From positions 434,001 to 498,000 of the forward strand of contig NZ_JAFBED010000003.1 of assembly GCF_016908565.1 (NCBI RefSeq): a DNA stretch of 64,000 nucleotides, written 5' to 3'. The notes below the pieces were generated by a model. The model made no database searches, was not told the origin of the DNA, and saw only the letters and a list, made by a program, of their open reading frames with translations. This DNA is from Sutcliffiella tianshenii. Its GTDB lineage: Bacteria > Bacillota > Bacilli > Bacillales > Bacillaceae_I. This document shows positions 43,605-52,870 of this stretch, piece after piece. A program made the translations under genes and the position numbers. Positions within the stretch are counted from its first letter, which is position 1. Each line of letters begins with the position of its first letter.

Positions 43605-45070
43605 ATCCTAGTGCAGATGAAACAGTACCATATGCTGCAGTTTTGCCTCAAAAATTAATGATTGTGATAAAAAATGGTCTCCATATCAAGAAAAAGCTAC
43701 TTCCTTCTACTCTATCTGAAAAATTGACAGAACTCGCTACTTTTAAAAACCCTGAATACTATAAAGCCCAGTCAAAAAGGATATCTACAGCTGGCATCCC
43801 ACGAACGATAAACTGTACATCTAGCGATTCTGAACATTTGATTCTCCCTCGCGGATGTAAGGATGAACTCGTAGCTTTACTCAAAGATTCTGGCATTGAG
43901 GCTACATTTAAGGATGAAGTCTATGAGGGAGAAGCACTGGATGTTAATTTCAAAGGCAAGTTAACTTCTCAACAAGTAGATGCTGTTTCCCAGCTGACAG
44001 TGAATGATTGTGGTGTCCTATCTGCCACTACAGGCTTCGGCAAGACAGTTGTCGCTGCCGCCCTAATAGCTGAACGCAAAGTGAATACTCTAATTATTGT
44101 AGATAAGATTCAACTACAAGAACAATGGATTAATCAGCTAAATTCCTTTTTAAGTCTAGTTAAAGAGGATATTGGTGCGGTAGGCGGTGGGAAAAAGAAA
44201 ATCACTGGAAAAATTGATGTCGTCACGCTCCAAAGCCTTAGTTTAAAAGGAGAAGTAAAAAGCTTCATTACACAATATGGTCAGATCATTGTAGATGAAT
44301 GTCACCACATATCAGCCTATACTTTTGAAAATGTACTAAAACATGTACGTGCCAAATATGTATACGGACTGACAGCTACGCCAGTTAGAAAAGACGGCCT
44401 TCACCCGATTATCTTTATGCAATGCGGACCTGTTCGCTACAAAGTTGATGCCAGAAACCAAGCAAAGACAAGGCCATTTGTCCACAAGCTTATAATAAGA
44501 AATACTGGATTCACCTCAAAATCAGAACAGATCCAGGAATTATACCGCTTGTTGTCAAAGGATGAAAAAAGAAACCAACAACTATTCAATGATGTTTTAA
44601 TGGCACTAGAAGCCGGACGTTCCCCACTCATCCTAACCGAAAGAATCGAGCATTTGGAACACCTGCAGGACATGTTCAAAGGATTTGCCAAAAATATCAT
44701 AACACTCTCGGGTAAACTATCTAAAAAAGAGAGAATGAATGAGCTAAAAAGATTGGTAAACACACCTGACTCCGAAGAACGGCTTGTAATCGCTACCGGA
44801 AAATACATTGGAGAAGGCTTCGAGGACGCAAGGCTAGATACTCTTTTCCTAGCCATGCCGATATCATGGAAAGGTACCCTGCAGCAATATGTCGGACGCC
44901 TGCATCGATTGCATGACAATAAGCAGGAAGTACAGGTATATGATTATGTGGACAAGCGGGTTCCTATGCTTGAGAGGATGTTTGTAAAAAGACAGAGTGG
45001 ATATAGGATGATGGGATATGTTATGGACGGGGAAAAGGAGAAAGGTAATGAGCAGATGAGGTTGTTTTGA
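43538..45070 (+). CDS. DEAD/DEAH helicase part of the primase-helicase
   Basis: A frame of up to 510 codons in -1 relative to the primase. It has no ribosome site or credible start; meaningful sequence begins at about base 43575 (KKDVHQIIKKLD). The helicase is superfamily 2: LTSQQVDAVSQL, LSATTGFGKTVVAA (Walker A), IIVDECHHISAY (DECH), YGLTATPVRKDG, and C-terminal IATGKYIGEGFEDARLDTL and QYVGRLHRLHD. Every helicase motif is intact, which argues against long decay. Expression must depend on frameshifting, or the gene carries a recent one-base change in an A6 run. Confidence 0.82.
   Translation: MDILIDCKRLGKKDVHQIIKKLDPSADETVPYAAVLPQKLMIVIKNGLHIKKKLLPSTLSEKLTELATFKNPEYYKAQSKRISTAGIPRTINCTSSDSEHLILPRGCKDELVALLKDSGIEATFKDEVYEGEALDVNFKGKLTSQQVDAVSQLTVNDCGVLSATTGFGKTVVAAALIAERKVNTLIIVDKIQLQEQWINQLNSFLSLVKEDIGAVGGGKKKITGKIDVVTLQSLSLKGEVKSFITQYGQIIVDECHHISAYTFENVLKHVRAKYVYGLTATPVRKDGLHPIIFMQCGPVRYKVDARNQAKTRPFVHKLIIRNTGFTSKSEQIQELYRLLSKDEKRNQQLFNDVLMALEAGRSPLILTERIEHLEHLQDMFKGFAKNIITLSGKLSKKERMNELKRLVNTPDSEERLVIATGKYIGEGFEDARLDTLFLAMPISWKGTLQQYVGRLHRLHDNKQEVQVYDYVDKRVPMLERMFVKRQSGYRMMGYVMDGEKEKGNEQMRLF
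43571..43577 (+). other. A_AAA_AAG slippery heptamer
   Basis: In the primase frame the codons are GTA-AAA-AAG, so the bases 43571-43577 form A_AAA_AAG, the best-known bacterial -1 slippery site (as in dnaX). Slippage back one base enters the helicase frame (GAT-GTC-CAC). AAAGG lies six bases upstream as a possible weak internal Shine-Dalgarno; no strong downstream stem was seen. Confidence 0.6.
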
Positions 45071-45199
45071 GAAATTCACTAACTTCTTCTACTAAGAATT
45101 TCATAGGTTGAAAAATTTAGTAGGCTATCTAGCTAGATCACAATCATCTCGCTGGCGAACGGGGAGAGGGAGGCATTTGTCGGTTAGGATTTATAGATA

Positions 45200-45240
45200 A
45201 AGAAAGTCACCTTCCAAGAAAAAGGTGACTTTCTAATTTA
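45200..45240 (+). terminator. Terminator-like hairpin after the primase-helicase
   Basis: AGAAAGTCACCTT pairs with AAGGTGACTTTCT around eight bases and is followed by AATTTAT rather than a clean T-run. Confidence 0.65.
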
Positions 45241-45311
45241 TAGGGATTAATTTTGTTAATTGAGGATTTCCATAGCCGTTACTCTTTGGATTTTGGTATT
45301 ATATTTATTAT

Positions 45312-45782
45312 TTATTGATAAAATTCATTTAGGAGCTGAATGCGATTTTTTACAATGCTCTTTAAGTCATGCTCGATTTTGGAAATATCCTCATATTCCA
45401 AATCCTCTTCAACAGTAACGATCTCAACTGGTGTTACTTTATTTGGAGAGAACGCAATTTTAAAAAGCGATAAATTTTTGCCATCCTTTTGATATACATT
45501 GAACTTCAACTGTCTCTTAGACCCAGATACGTTCTCTTGTATCTCAACTTTCTCATAATTTTGATTCTCAAGATAATATCCTTTTACTCTATTGAGAATT
45601 TCAGGAAGTTCTTTATTAATTTCAATTTTTTTAATGTAATCATCATAAGAGTAATTCAAACGTTGCGGAGCATATATATTTTCCAATTTATCATTCATCC
45701 ACGGTCTGGAATGAAAATTGTTAGCGGTTTTTCTGGCTCTTTTCGGTTCCCTTTTCAATTTACTTTTATTTTTCAATCTCAT
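45312..45782 (-). CDS. Partner of the EEP nuclease, unknown
   Basis: A 156-residue protein. The first 25 residues are very basic (KNKSKLKREPKRARK), then a short conserved-looking SRPWMNDKLENIYAPQRLNYSYDDYI segment and an alpha/beta body. No family recognised. The ATG overlaps the stop of the EEP-nuclease gene by four bases (ATGA), with AAGGTGA eight bases upstream, so the two proteins are made together and probably work together. Confidence 0.7.
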   Translation of the reverse strand: MRLKNKSKLKREPKRARKTANNFHSRPWMNDKLENIYAPQRLNYSYDDYIKKIEINKELPEILNRVKGYYLENQNYEKVEIQENVSGSKRQLKFNVYQKDGKNLSLFKIAFSPNKVTPVEIVTVEEDLEYEDISKIEHDLKSIVKNRIQLLNEFYQ

Positions 45783-46648
45783 TTTGAGGTCACCTTCTTT
45801 ACTTCGAATTTAATTGGAAAATGATCTGAGTAGTTTATATTAGGGGCTCCATTTTTATTAAACAATTCTTTTTGTTCACCTTTTAAATTTGTATAGCCAC
45901 TAATAATGGTGAAATAATCCATATTAAATACAGGAGGTAAAAAATTCTTGGTAACAATTACTTGGTCTAGCATATGAAACTGGACTCTATATTCAGAATC
46001 GGTTTTATAGTATGTTCCTTGAACTCTATTCCCAAAATGTCCATGTAAATGCCATGATGGATTAAAAAAGTAGGGATGTTTAAACAAGTATTTTTTTGCA
46101 TACAACCTCAATATCGGTCTTCGCTTTGCTACAATTGGTGAAAATGAAGCATTGAACCCATCCATGGCAGTCATACCATGCTCAAATGGATCTAAATTAA
46201 AATCTCCAACAATGATAATATTTTTTGTGGAGTATTTATCAGCAATTTCCACTATTTCAGTTTTAACCTCTGCAGCTTTTTTATACAACTTTACTCCATT
46301 TGAATTGGGATATCTGGATTGTAGATGCACACCAACTACCAAGGTGTCCATATAATGAAAAAAGCTATATCTTTGTGAATGAAAAACTTGGATTGGCTTT
46401 TGACCTTGAGATAACTTATGAAAAACCGCTAATTTCGATCCAATTGTTGACCCATTTACATAAGTTGAACTTATTTTATTCAATTCTGAATATATATTCA
46501 AGCGAGCTTGTTCATTACATTCTGCTAAAAGGATTACATCAAAACTATCTCTTTCGGTTAATTCTTTTATTGCCTCTATTCCAGGTTTATAATCCTTATT
46601 TCTAGTATTTCCACCTAAATTCCAAAACAATACTTTTAATTCAATCAT
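45779..46648 (-). CDS. Endonuclease/exonuclease/phosphatase-family protein
   Basis: A 289-residue EEP-fold enzyme. Visible catalytic elements are an N-terminal VLFWNLGGN, the metal-binding glutamate in LLAECNE, the HLQSRY strand, GDFNLDPFE and a closing SDHFPI with the Asp-His pair. EEP proteins cleave phosphodiesters in DNA, RNA or lipids; the substrate here is unknown. ATG with GGGAGA upstream. With its overlapping partner it forms a two-gene unit within the island. Confidence 0.85.
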   Translation of the reverse strand: MIELKVLFWNLGGNTRNKDYKPGIEAIKELTERDSFDVILLAECNEQARLNIYSELNKISSTYVNGSTIGSKLAVFHKLSQGQKPIQVFHSQRYSFFHYMDTLVVGVHLQSRYPNSNGVKLYKKAAEVKTEIVEIADKYSTKNIIIVGDFNLDPFEHGMTAMDGFNASFSPIVAKRRPILRLYAKKYLFKHPYFFNPSWHLHGHFGNRVQGTYYKTDSEYRVQFHMLDQVIVTKNFLPPVFNMDYFTIISGYTNLKGEQKELFNKNGAPNINYSDHFPIKFEVKKVTSK

Positions 46649-46849
46649 AAATCTCCCACTTACCCTTTTTTCTATTTATACCATTATAACTGAATATTAG
46701 AAATTTATCAGGAGAATAGCTTATTCTTTTTCTAACTTTCATCATTCTCTTAACAATTATAGACTAGGATGACTTTTCATAATTTTTCTTTTAGAATAAT
46801 GCATAACCGAAGAGACACAGAAAACTTTTAAGTGAGGCGGAAACTGTTA

Positions 46850-47395
46850 ATGAACGTTAAATTATCAGATATCAAAAAAGAATTAAAGGATCTTTCACAA
46901 AAGGAATTAATCGCTATCATTAGTGAACTGTACAAGAATAGTAAGGAAGTAAAAGAATACTTTGCTGTTAAATATGGTGGGGATGAGGCTTTAAAGGAGT
47001 TGTTTGAAGCAGCTGCCAAGAAAATAATGCATGAGTTTTTTCCTAGTAGAGGCCATGGTAGATTGAGACTTGGTGTTGCCAGAAAAGCTATCCAGGACTA
47101 TAAAAAAATTACTAATGATGAAGATGGAACACTTGCTTTAAGGATTATTTATGTAGAGTATGGAACTGAATTTACGAATACTTATGGAGATATTCATGAA
47201 CAGTTTTATGAGAGTATGCTTACTATGTTCCAAGCAGTGGTAATTGAATGCAGCATTAATGAATTTCTTCTTAATAAATATAATGCTAGACTACTTGAAA
47301 TCCTAGATCAGTCAAAAGATACAGGGTGGGATTATCATGAATGCTTGTGTGATATTTATTATAGCCACATCGAAGTAGACGATGAGGATGAATAA
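46850..47395 (+). CDS. DUF6155-family protein
   Basis: A 181-residue, acidic, all-helical protein. The opening KLSDIKKELKDLSQKELIAIISELYKNSKEVKEYF matches the DUF6155 N-terminal helix-hairpin pattern. No catalytic residues are known for the family. The ATG at 46850 has GAGGCGG nine bases upstream; an in-frame GTG six codons earlier overlaps that site. The next gene starts 14 bases after the stop, so the pair is probably one transcript. Confidence 0.7.
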   Translation: MNVKLSDIKKELKDLSQKELIAIISELYKNSKEVKEYFAVKYGGDEALKELFEAAAKKIMHEFFPSRGHGRLRLGVARKAIQDYKKITNDEDGTLALRIIYVEYGTEFTNTYGDIHEQFYESMLTMFQAVVIECSINEFLLNKYNARLLEILDQSKDTGWDYHECLCDIYYSHIEVDDEDE

Positions 47396-47409
47396 CAGGA
47401 GCGGTGAGT

Positions 47410-47907
47410 GTGGGGAAGCGCAATAGAAAAAGCGGTAATAAAGGTTCTGTTTTATCCAGAGAAAAGCAATCCGCATCTGACAAAGCAAGAAATTATTATT
47501 TTAAAGCATTAAAAAGATGCTCCCCCCTGTACTTTGAAACTAATAGTTATTTTGTGTTCCAATTCCAAGGAGATTTTTATATCACTAAAGGTGAAATAGG
47601 TTCATCAACTATCTTCATTTATAAAGAAGAACATATAGCTAATTTCACCATTGCCACGAATGTTCCTGAAACTTCGGAGTTTTATGATGCGTTGTACAAA
47701 AGATATTATCATAAGTTAGATGACTCTATGGGCAACAATCCTCCAGATCTTGGCCATGATTTCCTTATTCAAGAGTTTGAGCACTTGGAATTACCAATAG
47801 AAATGATGCCCTATCAAGCAGAGAAGGAAAAAAAGCTTTTTCTAATTGCTTTAAAGTTTGAGTTACAATGGGGTAACCATTTGACTGAATCTCCCCTCCT
47901 CTATTAA
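47410..47907 (+). CDS. Protein of unknown function, paired with DUF6155
   Basis: A 165-residue protein with a basic, disordered start (KRNRKSGNKGS) and an alpha/beta body (YFVFQFQGDFYITKGEIGSSTIFIY). No family recognised. The GTG at 47410 is eight bases from AGGAG; a GTG two codons earlier is too close. It follows the DUF6155 gene by 14 bases. Confidence 0.6.
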   Translation: MGKRNRKSGNKGSVLSREKQSASDKARNYYFKALKRCSPLYFETNSYFVFQFQGDFYITKGEIGSSTIFIYKEEHIANFTIATNVPETSEFYDALYKRYYHKLDDSMGNNPPDLGHDFLIQEFEHLELPIEMMPYQAEKEKKLFLIALKFELQWGNHLTESPLLY

Positions 47908-48104
47908 TATGGGGTTTAATTTCAACAATGGAAGTGAACTATTTGCCTGGCAGTTGCCTCATGGGTTTGAAGGAATTTTATAAAGATGTAACCTGATGTT
48001 ATGTTTACGGTAGCGGGACGGGTGAATACCCTTGATGGTGAGTATGATAGCTATACCGAATGTGTCTTCTAAATATAAATTCAGCTGTTGCCCTTTGTCC
48101 ACCT
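47908..48104. other. Intergenic region with a possible coding scrap
   Basis: No whole gene. A plus-strand frame of 23 codons at about 48001-48072 (MFTVAGRVNTLDGEYDSY...) looks like a fragment of a protein end but has no start site. Confidence 0.25.
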
Positions 48105-48144
48105 AACAAAAAAACAGGTAGAAATATTAACCTCTACTTGTTTC
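48105..48144 (-). terminator. Minus-strand terminator
   Basis: AAACAGGTAGA pairs with TCTACTTGTTT (one G-U) around 11 bases and on the minus strand continues into TTTTTTTG. It would serve the HIRAN gene ending at 48251. Confidence 0.75.
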
Positions 48145-48250
48145 CTGATTAATTTCTATTTAATCCAGGCGCTTCTATACCCTTAGTATCACGCTGACTC
48201 TCGATAAAGCAGGTGATCTAAATTTGATTTCTTCAACAAATCTGTATCAC

Positions 48251-48952
48251 TTACGGTGACTTTGGCTTCAAACTGTACTTCTCCCACCATTGTGGTGAAA
48301 AAGCGGGACGTACTTTCCGGACAAGTAATGTAAGTGGTACATCGCGCTTTAGCAAGGCGTGCAAAGCTTGATTATAAATTCCAGGTACATAGCCTAAATG
48401 CATGTCATTGGATGTTAATATTTTTACTGCAAATGGGTCTGCATTATTCTTGGGTTCTAACTCCAGATGCAAAACATCTCCTGGTGCCACTTCATACATC
48501 CATGAATCTCGGATAGATTCGCGGTGGCGCATACCATTCACATAAAACGTGGCACGTAATGTTTCCTCGTTTAACCGTAACGGTTGTTCGAATGTATAAG
48601 GATCATTAGCCAATGCACCACGGGTAGCCTGCAGAATATCCATACGATCTGCACGATCGGACAAATTAAATTCCTGAATAAAATCTTCATATCCAATTCG
48701 TGACCGGTCTGGGATGCGACGATTAAAGGATTCAAACAGATGGTCCGACTTATAAATCTTATCCAATATTGGAAAAGCAGGAAGATGAGAATATCCACTT
48801 TCGATTGCTGCCTATACATTTCGAGTAGAGTCACTTTTGAATGAATATTCAAAAGTGTATATGACTCCATCAAAAGACAAGGTTCCGATATGATAATACG
48901 TATCATTTTTCTTGTTTTTCCAAACTAATAAAAGTGATTTTATAGTTTTCAA
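48251..48952 (-). pseudogene. HIRAN-domain protein interrupted by an in-frame amber codon
   Basis: A TTG at 48952 with AAGGAGAG seven bases upstream opens a 234-codon frame (KSLLLVWKNKK, YHIGTLSFDGVIYTFEYSF) that is broken only by TAG at 48812-48814 (codon 47) and then continues smoothly (AAIESGYSHLPAFPILDKIY) to the stop at 48251. The C-terminal half carries a HIRAN domain (LHLELEPKNNADPFAVKI, HLGYVPG), a module found with phage, helicase and nuclease proteins. Translation could restart at the ATG at 48766, giving 171 residues. The reading frame on both sides of the stop looks undecayed. Confidence 0.75.
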
Positions 48953-48956
48953 AGAT

Positions 48957-49151
48957 TTACTCTCCTTTCAGTTTTTCTATTATTTGTTGTCTGTAAGATA
49001 TATATTGAACGAGAAACTTTTTTCTCACCTCTGAAATTATTGGTAAACTTTCACAGTACTGCTTGAAATAGCTACTATCAAACTCTACAATTTTTCTTTG
49101 AAATTTTTGCAGTATGTTTGGTTCGGTTCTCAGAGATCCATAAATTTCCAA
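48957..49151 (-). CDS. Possible small protein or 3' gene fragment
   Basis: A 64-codon frame whose stop lies just before the HIRAN start, the spacing of an operon neighbour. It begins at a TTG without a ribosome site. A different frame immediately upstream (EDLIRQPLWKFMDL, then stop) looks coding too, so this may be the tail of a frameshifted gene. Not recognised. Confidence 0.3.
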   Translation of the reverse strand: MEIYGSLRTEPNILQKFQRKIVEFDSSYFKQYCESLPIISEVRKKFLVQYISYRQQIIEKLKGE

Positions 49152-49242
49152 AGCGGTTGTCTAATTAAGTCTTCAAATTTCTAATCTGAATATATCACAA
49201 TAAAAAGATATCACCTTATGTTTTAAGATGATACCCATTATT

Positions 49243-51138
49243 TTAGTCAATGTTTTTTGCGTTTTTTACACACTTTACTAATGTGTCATATTCAGGTGTT
49301 CTTGTTAATAATCTCTTGTTGATACCAATTAAGTCATTTAATATTGGTGTTGAGCCGTCCGTTCCTAATTGTTCCCACTTTAAGAATGAGTTAATATCCC
49401 CTCTAAACTTAGGTTCTTTTGTATAGGAATTATCTCCTTGCATTGCCATATACTCATCAATTATCTCTATGGCACTGCTCTGTAAATCTTTAAAAGCATT
49501 CATGTTTTCTGCCTTATTTAAGTTGATAATGCATTTAGAATAATAATGCTTATCATTATAGTATTCACTTAATTCAGCTTTTAATATTACATGTTTTAAT
49601 AGTTCTATGAACACCATAAAGTATAGGTATCTAGTTTGCCCTCTTGATTGTTTTTCTGCACCTTTACCAAATTTAAACTTTTCTGCTTGTTTACTCACTA
49701 AATAGGCTGCATATAAATCATTCAAAGAGAAATCGGTGTCATTGACAATTTTGTTAAAGATAGAACCACCTGGTGAGAACGGTGGATTTTTCCCAAACGC
49801 TAAGCCAGCTTCTCCTAACCAACCTGCTGAGTATACTTTAATCAAATCAAAGGCATTTACATTTTCAGTAAAAAAAGGTTTTGCTAGTGGATTTTGTTTT
49901 TGGTAAGCTTTCCTAGATTCCCAGCCACCCCTTTGAATCTCTAAGAAGATATTATACTTAGATGCCATTTGGTCTGCCCAATTTCTGAAATCTTTTTCTA
50001 ATGCTAAGAAATCCTTTTCAGTTACAGCATTTTGACTGTTTGTATATCTGGTTGTTTCATATAATAAATCTTCTCCTTGAGACCCAACCTTTACTACCTT
50101 TAATACCACAATTCCTTTTTCTAGTTTTTTCTTGTAATTTTCTAACTCCTCACTATATCCTGTACCACCACTTTCAAGTTTCTTTACCAAAACACTCCAT
50201 ATCGATTTTGTTGTTTGACATCCATTTACGATAAATGGTTCCTTAAGTTTAAAGACCCCATCATTTTCATCAAAATCGTTTACTACTATGGTAATTCCAT
50301 TGTTATACAACCCAAATCTCTCAGGTTTTTCTAATAAGGTCTTTTCAATTCCCCTGTTGACCTTTCGCTTATTACCTAAAAATTTCCGAACATTCTTTTC
50401 ATAAATTAAATCTAAATCTCCTGATACCATTTTGTAGTCTTTAAGGAAGTTAAATAAATCTATTAACTTTACTGAACCAACAAGTAATTCATCACCTGAA
50501 GGAACTAGATTTCCTACTAGATTAACACCTAACTTCTCTTCTTTATTTTCTTCATGCTCAGTTAATCTATTATAGATAGTTTCTATACAAACTGTCTCTA
50601 CATCAAATATTTGACCGATTTTATTCTTACCTAATATTTTTATATCCTCTAATGCTCTTTTGTCCTCAATCGACATTGAATCAACTGTTGCAAAAACAAA
50701 AATTAACTTGTCTTTTTCAGATGAATTAGCTATAAATGTTTTTAATCTATCTGTAACATCAGAAGAAAGAGAAGACAGACTTGTTCTATGTCCCTCCATT
50801 GTATCAAAGAACTTCTTTCCTTCACCTAACAAGGTGTGCGTGCCCTGAAAAGCCGAACCATACTTACTTTGAACTATATACCAAGTATCCCCTTCGTTCT
50901 CTTCGTCACTATTTTGCCCCTTATGTAAATATGCAATATCTATACCACCATCACCTGTTCCATCACAAAAAATAATATCATCTGAATATGTATCTAGTTC
51001 TAGCCATTGAGAAATTATTTTCTGGGCGAACCTATTCCCTAAGGTAACTGTCGATGGTGTACCTTCGGTTACATCCATTAACCATTCATTTTTAAAGTCC
51101 TCTAAACTGATTTTTGAAATTAAGTGTATTGGTTGCAC
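49243..51138 (-). CDS. AIPR-family abortive infection protein with nuclease motif
   Basis: A 631-residue protein. Residues of about 55-95 have a restriction-like signature: DGTGDGGIDIAY (Asp67) and YIVQSKYG (Gln90-x-Lys92), the D...QxK variant of PD-(D/E)XK. The AIPR domain (about 230-560) shows NRGIEKTLLE, ERFGLYNNGITIVV and PFIVNGCQTTKSI, the last being its hallmark. AIPR proteins are linked to phage resistance and restriction loci. The GTG at 51138 has AGGAGG eight bases upstream. It stands alone at the right edge of the main island. Confidence 0.85.
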   Translation of the reverse strand: MQPIHLISKISLEDFKNEWLMDVTEGTPSTVTLGNRFAQKIISQWLELDTYSDDIIFCDGTGDGGIDIAYLHKGQNSDEENEGDTWYIVQSKYGSAFQGTHTLLGEGKKFFDTMEGHRTSLSSLSSDVTDRLKTFIANSSEKDKLIFVFATVDSMSIEDKRALEDIKILGKNKIGQIFDVETVCIETIYNRLTEHEENKEEKLGVNLVGNLVPSGDELLVGSVKLIDLFNFLKDYKMVSGDLDLIYEKNVRKFLGNKRKVNRGIEKTLLEKPERFGLYNNGITIVVNDFDENDGVFKLKEPFIVNGCQTTKSIWSVLVKKLESGGTGYSEELENYKKKLEKGIVVLKVVKVGSQGEDLLYETTRYTNSQNAVTEKDFLALEKDFRNWADQMASKYNIFLEIQRGGWESRKAYQKQNPLAKPFFTENVNAFDLIKVYSAGWLGEAGLAFGKNPPFSPGGSIFNKIVNDTDFSLNDLYAAYLVSKQAEKFKFGKGAEKQSRGQTRYLYFMVFIELLKHVILKAELSEYYNDKHYYSKCIINLNKAENMNAFKDLQSSAIEIIDEYMAMQGDNSYTKEPKFRGDINSFLKWEQLGTDGSTPILNDLIGINKRLLTRTPEYDTLVKCVKNAKNID

Positions 51139-51570
51139 CTTAAATCCCTCCTATCATTAATAATTGCTCTCTATCCTTTTCTCCATTTGGGCATAATATC
51201 CTGCACAATATTTGTAATTTATTGTTAATAACGTTTAAAAAAAGAGAGAGAATGCATCCTAGCTATAATCATCAAATCGCCCCTTTTCATTAAAATATTT
51301 TGTAAAATGGGGTGGAGGTACCTCGACCCATCTGTGCTTCAAAGAATAAACGGGTCGTTTCACCTGTCCCCTCAACCCTGACTAACTAATCTGATTCACG
51401 AAATTCCGGTAAAATTCGAGGCGTCACTGTGACGTGAATTGAAAAGCAACCCGTGGGTGAGAGGGTGGTTTTCTCTGCGGTTCAAACCTTTGTTACTAAC
51501 CTTACCCCAAAGGGCTCTTCTAAGTGGTTACGTCCTTACATCTTTATGTTACCCTCATTTTTCTGTCAAT
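51139..51570. other. Intergenic region before the M42 gene
   Basis: No gene. It holds a perfect palindrome CGTCAC-T-GTGACG at 51422-51434; the 12-mer CGTCACTGTGAC recurs in inverted orientation at 52767-52778, downstream of the M42 gene. No known riboswitch motif was recognised in the G/C-richer stretch 51400-51520. Confidence 0.4.
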
Positions 51571-51588
51571 TCTAAATATTCAGCATTA

Positions 51589-51597
51589 TGATATAAT
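51589..51597 (+). promoter_or_regulatory. Extended -10 promoter of the M42 peptidase gene
   Basis: TGATATAAT, a TGn-extended consensus -10, lies 28 bases before the GTG start. No matching -35 hexamer is seen at the normal distance, as is usual for extended -10 promoters. Confidence 0.65.
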
Positions 51598-51625
51598 GGA
51601 TATTATTTTGAAGGGAGATGAATTA

Positions 51626-52705
51626 GTGGAAAAACAAGAATTTCTAGATCAATTAAAAGAGTTAGCCAAGATTCAGGGGACTCCCGGACAGGAAATGAAG
51701 GTTGTTAAGGTATTAGCAGATTGGTTTAACGAGTTTGCTGATGAGGTAGAAGTGGATCACATGGGGAATATCTATGCTTATTTACATGGAGCAAATCCAG
51801 GGCCAACTGTGATGGTTTCTGCACATTCCGATGAAATTGGCCTTGTTGTCCGTGATATAGATGAAAGGGGCTTTATTCGGGTGGAGCGGACAGGTGGTGT
51901 GATTGAATCGCTCCTGATTGGCCGAAAAGTTAACGTAAATGGTCACTTTGGAGTAGTCGGTGTTAAAGCCGGTCACTTGCAAACACCGGAAGAAAGAAAA
52001 ACAATCCCTTCTATTTATGAGTTATATATTGATGTAGGTGCGGGTTCTAAAGCAGAGGTTCGAGAAATGGGCATTGAAATCGGTGACCCCATTACATATA
52101 TTAGTGAAATTGAACAATTTTCTAATCCAGATTTAATATGCGGAAAAGCCATAGATAACCGTTCATGCTGTGTACTATTACTTCAGCTATTTAAATCTCT
52201 ATATGAGGAGAAAAATTTTTCCGGTACTTTGGTTGGTGTGATCGCCGTTCAAGAGGAAGTAGGATTACGTGGCGCGAAGGTTGCGACCTATAAAGTTAAC
52301 CCGGATTTTGCGATTGTGCTGGATACCATTCCTTGTGCAGATACGCCTGATAGCTTAAATAGCGGCTATCCTGTAGGAATTGGAAGAGGGCCCGTATTCC
52401 CTGCCCTGGCTGGTGGCTCTGTTCGTGGAAATATTATGTCTCCATCGTTTAAGAAGCTCTTAACGAAGTATGCCAATGAATTAGATATTCCCTATCAACT
52501 AGCTGTTATGACAGGAGCTACCACTGATTTGGCAGCCGTTCATCTAGAACGAGAAGGAGTGCTCGCTGGTGCAGTAACATTTGCACGCCGCTATTCCCAT
52601 TCTCCAGTTGAAGTTGCGCACCTACGTGACTTCGAGCAAGGCTTTACATTACTTCATAAATTGATCAGTGATGTAGGGAATTGGGGAGAGATGAAATTTA
52701 TTTAA
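51626..52705 (+). CDS. M42-family zinc aminopeptidase
   Basis: A 359-residue aminopeptidase of the M42/glutamyl-aminopeptidase group. Zinc and catalytic residues are visible in order: SAHSDEIG, KAIDNRS (bridging Asp), VQEEVGLRGA (general base and ligand), VLDTIPC and YSHSPVE. M42 enzymes trim peptides in the cytoplasm, often as dodecamers. The GTG at 51626 is chosen because AAGGGAG lies eight bases before it and the -10 box is just upstream; longer in-frame starts would begin before the promoter. A strong terminator follows at 52816. Confidence 0.92.
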   Translation: MEKQEFLDQLKELAKIQGTPGQEMKVVKVLADWFNEFADEVEVDHMGNIYAYLHGANPGPTVMVSAHSDEIGLVVRDIDERGFIRVERTGGVIESLLIGRKVNVNGHFGVVGVKAGHLQTPEERKTIPSIYELYIDVGAGSKAEVREMGIEIGDPITYISEIEQFSNPDLICGKAIDNRSCCVLLLQLFKSLYEEKNFSGTLVGVIAVQEEVGLRGAKVATYKVNPDFAIVLDTIPCADTPDSLNSGYPVGIGRGPVFPALAGGSVRGNIMSPSFKKLLTKYANELDIPYQLAVMTGATTDLAAVHLEREGVLAGAVTFARRYSHSPVEVAHLRDFEQGFTLLHKLISDVGNWGEMKFI

Positions 52706-52815
52706 TCATTTGAATGTCTTGCTTTTTAAGCAAAGCCGGATCCTCCTTTGAACTACCAAAACGATTGTCACAGTGACGTCGCAGAGAGATTGGAAATTGA
52801 GTAATCTAAGTATTC

Positions 52816-52853
52816 AAAAACAGCAACTGAACGAATTCAGTTGCTGTTTTTTT
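52816..52853. terminator. Bidirectional terminator
   Basis: AAAACAGCAACTGA pairs with TCAGTTGCTGTTTT around six bases, with T-run on the plus strand and A-run on the other side. Confidence 0.88.
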
Positions 52854-52870
52854 ATGCAATTAAGTTGCCT

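Noticed and set aside
48571-48906. A 111-codon minus-strand frame overlapping the HIRAN gene
   Set aside because: It is in another frame; the frame with the amber codon has the ribosome site, matching composition and continuity with the HIRAN domain.
51400-51520. Possible riboswitch before the M42 gene
   Set aside because: The G/C-richer stretch shows only one short palindrome and none of the T-box, S-box or other leader landmarks I know; it also lies upstream of the apparent -10 box.
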